Of a DNA stretch of 50,447 nt, positions 46,251 to 50,447 are shown in pieces. Both the position numbers and the translations under genes were made by a program. The DNA comes from Methylomonas koyamae (lineage in GTDB: Bacteria; Pseudomonadota; Gammaproteobacteria; Methylococcales; Methylomonadaceae): contig NZ_LUUK01000219.1 of NCBI RefSeq assembly GCF_001644025.1, positions 1-50,447 on the forward strand, read 5' to 3'. The first letter of the stretch is position 1, and each line of letters begins with the position of its first letter. The notes under the pieces were generated by a model. It was not told the origin of the DNA. It did not search any database and was given only the letters and a program-made list of their open reading frames with translations.

Positions 46251-47564
46251 ATGTGTTTATTTAAGCGTTTTTTTTTAAAAATAGCCTCATTTAAGCCTCA
46301 AAAAACCTGGTTGCTGAGTCCGTGGGTGATCTTTGGCGGTGTTTTTTCCGGTGTGGCTATTGGCATATTCGATAAGTCGTTAGCTGGGCAACTGCTTCCG
46401 ATAGGTACCTTATATTTAAGGTTGCTGCAGATGTTGGTATTGCCGATTCTGATATCGGCAGTGATATCCGGTCTGGGTAATTTGTTTGTTTCGGGCATAA
46501 AAAAAAGCCAGCTTTCGAGGCTGGGTAGTTTTTTGTTTTTAGGCTTGGTTATTGCCAGCAGCGTAGGCGTGGCGTTCGGGGTTCTTGGGCATCCTGGGGA
46601 CGGATTGCAACACGATGCCCAAGTTACGTTGGGTAAGACTATCAATCGTTCAGAATTGAGTGTAACGGCGCCGCCGGAAGTCCAAAAGCCGACTGTTTTT
46701 TCCTATGCTCAAGCGATCATTCCGGAGAATATCTTTAGCTCGCTCGATAGAGGCGACACGTTGGCAATTTTGTTTTTTTCGATACTGATCGGTATTAGCA
46801 TGGGTATGATAGATACCGAAGCCAATAAAACCGCTTTGGCGGTAGTGAATGCGTTTTACCATGTGTTTTTATCTATTATCGGCTGGATGATGCATTTATT
46901 GCCGTTTGGTTTGTTATGCCTATTTGCCGGACAAATTGCCCAAGTGGGTATCGATATCGTTTGGGCCACCGTTAAATTGATACAATATCTTTATATCGCA
47001 TGCGTGGTTACGATAATCGTTTACAGTGTAATTATTTGGTGGAAATTAAAGCACAGATTATCTTATTGGCAAACGGTTTCCGGATTGCGGCAGCCTATGA
47101 TTGTCGCGTTGGGTACCGCTAGCAGTTTCGCCACTATTCCTTCCGCGTTGGCTGCTTTGAAAGATAATTTGCAAGTTGATGAAAATGTTTCGGATTTGAT
47201 TGTTCCGTTAGGGGCTACGATCAATCCTCCGGCATCTGTATTGCAATTTGCGATATCCAGCATTTTCATTGCGCAAATCTATGGTGCGGAGCTTGGTTTT
47301 GAGCAACTTTTGATTATTTTTATGGGATCGATACTGGCCGGCGTGGCTTCGTCGAGTGCGCCGAGTATGGTGGCTTTGAGTATGATCGCGATGATTCTTG
47401 ATCCGTTGGGATTACCGAGCAGTGTAGCTATCATTCTGCTCATTGCGATTGATCCCGTTGTCGATCCGATAGTGACCGCACTTAATGTGCAAGCCAATTG
47501 TGCGTTGGCGGTATCGTTATCGGAAACCGATAGCGACGTTACCTGTACTCCGGCTCGGGTTTAG
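46251..47564 (+). CDS. Dicarboxylate/amino acid:cation symporter (DAACS family)
   Basis: The 437-residue protein is a multi-pass inner-membrane carrier of the GltP/SstT type. The first helices (WVIFGGVFSGVAIGIF; LYLRLLQMLVLPILISAVISGLG) carry the family RLLQMLVLPLI-like motif. The core has TASSFATIPSALAAL (HP1 Ser-rich loop), LIVPLGATINPPASVLQFA (the NMDGT-like substrate/Na+ region, here altered to ATINPPASV) and GVASSSAPSMVALSMIAMIL (HP2), then the TM8 segment PVVDPIVTALNVQANCALAV. It is probably a Na+ or H+ driven importer of acidic or neutral amino acids. Changes in the NMDGT-like motif make the substrate uncertain. It lies 105 bases after the family-3 binding protein and closes the block. 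Confidence 0.88.
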   Translation: MCLFKRFFLKIASFKPQKTWLLSPWVIFGGVFSGVAIGIFDKSLAGQLLPIGTLYLRLLQMLVLPILISAVISGLGNLFVSGIKKSQLSRLGSFLFLGLVIASSVGVAFGVLGHPGDGLQHDAQVTLGKTINRSELSVTAPPEVQKPTVFSYAQAIIPENIFSSLDRGDTLAILFFSILIGISMGMIDTEANKTALAVVNAFYHVFLSIIGWMMHLLPFGLLCLFAGQIAQVGIDIVWATVKLIQYLYIACVVTIIVYSVIIWWKLKHRLSYWQTVSGLRQPMIVALGTASSFATIPSALAALKDNLQVDENVSDLIVPLGATINPPASVLQFAISSIFIAQIYGAELGFEQLLIIFMGSILAGVASSSAPSMVALSMIAMILDPLGLPSSVAIILLIAIDPVVDPIVTALNVQANCALAVSLSETDSDVTCTPARV

Positions 47565-47571
47565 CTCGCTT

Positions 47572-47627
47572 TAGTGATCACGATTTCCGCGTTGGCGCGG
47601 TTCGGGTTTTCTAGTAGCCGATCACTA
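47572..47627. terminator. Possible terminator after the symporter gene
   Basis: TAGTGATC (47572-47579) pairs with GATCACTA (47620-47627). An inner CCGCG (47587-47591) and CGCGG (47596-47600) form a small GC hairpin. TTTT follows the outer stem. The long unpaired stretch on the right side makes it a weaker case than the terminator at 40977. Confidence 0.4.
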
Positions 47628-48009
47628 TTTTGATCCAATATGGATTGTGGATAATTGGGTAATATGGAAGGCGGTTTTCTGGGAATTGAAGCGGAAAAAA
47701 CGGTTTCCCGAGTATAGACTTTCGGCGGACTGACTAAGAACGATTATTCTCCATTTCGGAAGAAGGTATGGTGCTAGTCGAGTACGCGGTTATTCGCCAG
47801 TAACAAAAGTTAGTGATTGGGCGTTGGTTAAATGGCAAATCTATGACGGATTGCCGGGAGGGTTAGGTGGTCGGTAATTTGAATTTTGTGCTGAACCCGT
47901 GACCAGTGTAATTCAAGGTTAAACAACCCGGTATTTGTGTGTGGACTATTTTTTATATACCAGCTATCGAACTTTTCCTAGAGTTGACGAATTGTTGCAA
48001 ATTATACAG

Positions 48010-48080
48010 CCGCTTAATTTTTGCTATGTTTTTCAACGACGGTACAAAATTACTTTTTGACGGCTACACAAATTAAGCGG
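48010..48080. repeat. 11-bp perfect inverted repeat upstream of the thioesterase gene
   Basis: CCGCTTAATTT at 48010-48020 is the exact reverse complement of AAATTAAGCGG at 48070-48080, with 49 bases between and 34 bases from the repeat end to the ATG. It could be a pair of regulator half-sites or an mRNA stem. No T-tract follows. Confidence 0.5.
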
Positions 48081-48114
48081 ATTGAAGTCTTAACTAGTTA
48101 AGGTTGAGGAAGGA

Positions 48115-48804
48115 ATGGAGCTTTTTGCATTTCCATTTGCCGGGGGTAACGAACATTGTTATCGTGAGTTGGGTAATAGTTTAACCGGCATTCGCTTGAA
48201 TGTTCTGCCGTTGCCGGGGCGGGGCAGCCTGATGTCGCGGCCGTGTATATCCTGTAGCGAGGAAATGGCCGATTACCTTTTCGAACGGATCAAGGATAGC
48301 CTACAACGGCCTTACGCCTTTTTTGGTCACAGTATGGGGGCATTTATCGCTTATATGCTCTGCAGGAAGATCGATAGTGAAAATATGCCGTTACCTAAGA
48401 AATTGATTTTATCCGGCCGTAGAGCGCCTTCCGTGATCGAAGACGAACCAAAACATAAAATGCCCAGTCAGCGATTTAGGCAAGTATTGCGAGAGCTGGG
48501 TGGCATCCCGGATGCGGTTTGGCGGGATGAGGAAATCATGTCGCTGTTCGAACCTATTATTCGATCGGATTTTCAGATGATAGAGACTTATTGTCATCAA
48601 AAGCAGAATGCGTTGGATATTCCCGTACATTTGTTTTTAGGCCGCTATGACAATGTTAGCGACGAGCAAGCCCTAGCTTGGCAACTGGAGACTTTGCAGC
48701 CGATTGATATTACGTATTTCGATGGAGGTCATTTTTATTTTAAAGATGATGAATTCTTGTTGAAGCAATTGGCCAAAAAGATCATTGATGCGCTGGCGGG
48801 CTAA
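48115..48804 (+). CDS. Type II thioesterase (alpha/beta hydrolase) of the NRPS/PKS cluster
   Basis: The 229-residue protein starts with the usual type II thioesterase opening (LFAFPFAGGNEHCYRELG) and has VLPLPGRGSL, the nucleophile motif GHSMGA (Ser near residue 70), a YDNVSDEQ segment with the likely catalytic Asp, and GGHFYFKDD with the catalytic His. Such enzymes clear mis-primed or stalled acyl groups from carrier domains and restore a working assembly line. The start is supported by GAGGA/AGGAAGGA just upstream. It is followed by the MbtH-like gene. The position after the transport block suggests that block was inserted within the cluster, or that the cluster is organised as two transcription units. 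Confidence 0.93.
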   Translation: MELFAFPFAGGNEHCYRELGNSLTGIRLNVLPLPGRGSLMSRPCISCSEEMADYLFERIKDSLQRPYAFFGHSMGAFIAYMLCRKIDSENMPLPKKLILSGRRAPSVIEDEPKHKMPSQRFRQVLRELGGIPDAVWRDEEIMSLFEPIIRSDFQMIETYCHQKQNALDIPVHLFLGRYDNVSDEQALAWQLETLQPIDITYFDGGHFYFKDDEFLLKQLAKKIIDALAG

Positions 48805-48843
48805 GTTGCGCATCGTATTTTTAAATGACTATATAACTATTGT

Positions 48844-48847
48844 GGAG
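48844..48847 (+). promoter_or_regulatory. Ribosome binding site deciding the GTG start of the MbtH-like gene
   Basis: GGAG lies 7 bases before GTG at 48855. It falls inside the reading frame if the upstream TTG at 48840 were used, so the GTG start, giving MFDDENTIF, is preferred and matches the usual MbtH N-terminus. Confidence 0.7.
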
Positions 48848-48854
48848 ATTACTT

Positions 48855-49055
48855 GTGTTCGACGACGAAAATACAATATTTAGGGTGGTATTGAACCACG
48901 AGGGACAATACTCAATTTGGCCGAAAAGCCGCGATTTGCCATCCGGCTGGACAGCCGACGGTACGGAAGGCCTTAAGCAAGTGTGTTTGGATCATATTGA
49001 AAAAGTGTGGACAGACATGCGGCCGCTGAGTTTGCGGCGGGCTATGGATCAATAA
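48855..49055 (+). CDS. MbtH-like protein
   Basis: The 66-residue protein matches the MbtH family from end to end: [49 protein letters not shown]. The conserved Trp residues (IWP, GW, VWTDMRP) and the NxExQxSxWP motif ([10 protein letters not shown]) are present. MbtH-like proteins bind adenylation domains and are often needed for their folding or activity. It would serve one or more of the seven A domains visible here. The gene follows the thioesterase by 50 bases and precedes a methyltransferase-like gene by 76. Confidence 0.93.
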   Translation: MFDDENTIFRVVLNHEGQYSIWPKSRDLPSGWTADGTEGLKQVCLDHIEKVWTDMRPLSLRRAMDQ

Positions 49056-49131
49056 TTAGGCGCTCGGCGAGTTTGACGGGCCGTTTTGGCGGATATTGGC
49101 TACGTGCCATTTTTCATCGGAATACGTTGAA

Positions 49132-50447
49132 ATGTTAGAACTGATCAACCGCTATTGTCACGGATTTGTTGCTCTTCCCGTCATACATGGTTTGCGGAAA
49201 CAAACATTTTTTAGCATTTTCAACGACGGCAAGGCCGTTAGTTTCGATGCTCTGTTAGCGCGTACGCAAGGCAACTCAGGGCATTTGAAAGCCGCGTTGA
49301 GGCTACTCGAGTCTTTAGAAATATTGGCGTTGAATCAAACTTATCGAGCGGGTTCTAGGTTTGATTGGCCGGCTCGGCTACCGGATAACTTCGAGTCTTT
49401 ATTAAGGCTTGATTTTTCTACCGATAGCCAACAGACCATCGACTATTGGTTGGATCAGTCCTTACGGCATTGGTCTACTCAGGATTCGTTGTTGGCCGAT
49501 TTTCTGGATGGTTTATGGCTACTGCCATTGTTTTTTCAACAAAAACCGGATCGCGACGGTCGGGGTTTCGACGAAACGTTTCATTTTTTAGCTCAGCGCG
49601 ACCGACTGCGACAGTGTTTTTTAAATAAAGGCTGGATAGAGCGCCAAGCCGAGCGATGGGTTTTCAGTGCCGCCGGTCGGCATTTGTGTGAGCGTATTTT
49701 TGTTGCCGGTACGGTGTTTTCCTATCGGCCGATGCTGGCAAATATGGGCGAACTGTTATTCGGCGACGTCGGCAAGGTATTTTGTCGCGACGCGGAAGGC
49801 CATGAAAATCATTTGGACCGCTTGTTAAACGTTCAGGCCAGCGGATTTCAGCATGAACGATATTTTAAAGATTGCCAAGCCATCATCGTTGAAATCTTTA
49901 ATCAAACGCCGATCGAAACTCAGCCCGATTATATTGCCGATATGGGCTGCGGCGACGGCACCTTATTAAAGCGCGTTTATCAGGTCATTCAGAGCCAAAC
50001 CGAGCGAGGCCGGCAGCTCGATCGCTACCCGTTAATGTTGATCGGCGCCGATTACAATCAAAAGGCGCTATCGGCAACGGCGGCGACCTTGGCTGAATTT
50101 CCGCATACGACCATTCAAGCCGACATTGGTAATCCAGCCCGGTTTTTGGCGGATTTACAAGCTGCCGGCATCGCGAATACCGGAAAAATTTTACATATCC
50201 GTTCTTTTCTCGATCATGACCGGCCCTACATTGCGCCGATGCTTCGAGATCAATTGCGGCAAAGAGCCGAAGGACGGACGCATGGGGTTTATATCGACAG
50301 GGATGGTCAGGCGATCCCCGCAAAGGTGGTTTATCAGAGCCTGGTCGAACATTTGACCCGCTGGTCGGCGATTATCGGCGACAGCGGGGCGATGTTCTTG
50401 GAGGTCCACAGCTTGCCGCCCCAGGTGATTGCCCGCTATTTGGATCA
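49132..50447 (+). CDS. SAM methyltransferase-like protein, 3' end beyond window
   Basis: An ATG at 49132 opens a frame of 438 codons with no stop before the window ends, so the C-terminus is missing. The N-terminal half is helical with a winged-helix look (LINRYCHGFVALPVIHGLRK; SFDALLARTQGNSGHLKAALRLLESLEILA), like the lids of natural-product methyltransferases. SAM motif I is DYIADMGCGDGTLLKRVY near residue 269. A later IGADYNQKALSATAATL supplies an acidic residue at the end of strand 2, and TTIQADIGNPARFLADL fits motif II-III. The layout resembles methyltransferase domains that start PKS loading proteins of the AprA/GphF/SxtA kind. That is inference, because what follows is unseen. It may be a stand-alone enzyme or the first domain of a large synthase. 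Confidence 0.8.
   Translation, partial: MLELINRYCHGFVALPVIHGLRKQTFFSIFNDGKAVSFDALLARTQGNSGHLKAALRLLESLEILALNQTYRAGSRFDWPARLPDNFESLLRLDFSTDSQQTIDYWLDQSLRHWSTQDSLLADFLDGLWLLPLFFQQKPDRDGRGFDETFHFLAQRDRLRQCFLNKGWIERQAERWVFSAAGRHLCERIFVAGTVFSYRPMLANMGELLFGDVGKVFCRDAEGHENHLDRLLNVQASGFQHERYFKDCQAIIVEIFNQTPIETQPDYIADMGCGDGTLLKRVYQVIQSQTERGRQLDRYPLMLIGADYNQKALSATAATLAEFPHTTIQADIGNPARFLADLQAAGIANTGKILHIRSFLDHDRPYIAPMLRDQLRQRAEGRTHGVYIDRDGQAIPAKVVYQSLVEHLTRWSAIIGDSGAMFLEVHSLPPQVIARYLD

Larger units (their letters stand above)
47565..48114 (+). other. 550-base non-coding gap before the type II thioesterase
   Basis: No open frame of protein-like composition is visible on either strand. The gap holds two inverted-repeat structures (47572-47627 and 48010-48080), listed separately, and AT-rich DNA just before the second. 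It probably contains the 3' end of the symporter transcript and the promoter of the thioesterase-MbtH unit. Confidence 0.55.

Noticed and set aside
47984..48008. TTGACG followed by TATAC as a sigma-70 promoter for the thioesterase gene
   Set aside because: The spacing between the two boxes is about 13 bases, too short for a normal promoter. A real promoter is likely in this gap but I cannot place it.
1..50447. tRNA, rRNA, CRISPR arrays, transposases or phage genes
   Set aside because: I saw no spaced direct repeats, transposase-like proteins, integrase or tRNA-like cloverleaf in the window, so none is reported.

Overview
The window is about 50 kb in which every gene I can support lies on the + strand. 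It is mostly one large hybrid NRPS/PKS gene cluster. Base composition (mid-50s GC in the megasynthases, clearly lower in the transport genes), Leu-TTG-rich codon use, a two-membrane cell plan (lipoprotein, outer-membrane barrel, periplasmic binding proteins) and the protein families suggest a Gammaproteobacterium. A methanotroph-like (Methylococcales) host is possible, but this is a guess from style and not a demonstrated assignment. The cluster runs off both ends of the window.

Region 1 (1-38810) is the assembly line and its tailoring and export genes. In order: an NRPS cut by the left edge (PCP-E-C-A-PCP); a PKS (KS-AT-KR with a methyltransferase nested inside the KR-ACP); NRPS (TubC docking-C-A-PCP-E); a stand-alone methyltransferase-like protein; NRPS (C-A-PCP-E-C-A-PCP); a NodU/CmcH-type carbamoyltransferase; NRPS (C-A-PCP); NRPS (C-A-PCP-C-A-PCP-TE); a JmjC/cupin Fe(II) dioxygenase; and a cyclic-peptide-type ABC exporter. 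Read by eye against the GrsA PheA pocket, the A domains give Gly, Gln, Thr, Val, an unassigned residue, an aliphatic residue (Ile-like) and Ala. If the line is colinear, the product is D-Xaa - Gly - C2 ketide (C-methylated, reduced) - D-Gln - D-allo-Thr - Val - Xaa - Ile/Val - Ala, released by the thioesterase and probably hydroxylated and carbamoylated. Every condensation domain that follows an epimerase is of DCL appearance, so domain types and gene order agree.

Region 2 (38811-47564) is a lower-GC block of envelope genes that do not look like peptide biosynthesis: a lipoprotein of unknown function, a DUF697-like membrane protein, a terminator, an SPFH/prohibitin-like protein, a membrane-anchored Leu/Ile/Val-type binding protein, a 55-residue membrane protein, a Cys-cluster protein, an outer-membrane beta-barrel, a family-3 amino-acid-binding protein and a DAACS symporter. 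From 41081 the genes are closely spaced or overlapping and look like an operon. This set of proteins is the best candidate here for something undescribed.

Region 3 (47565-50447) returns to peptide synthesis. After a 550-base non-coding gap with inverted repeats come a type II thioesterase, an MbtH-like protein and the first 438 codons of a SAM methyltransferase-like protein that continues past the right edge.
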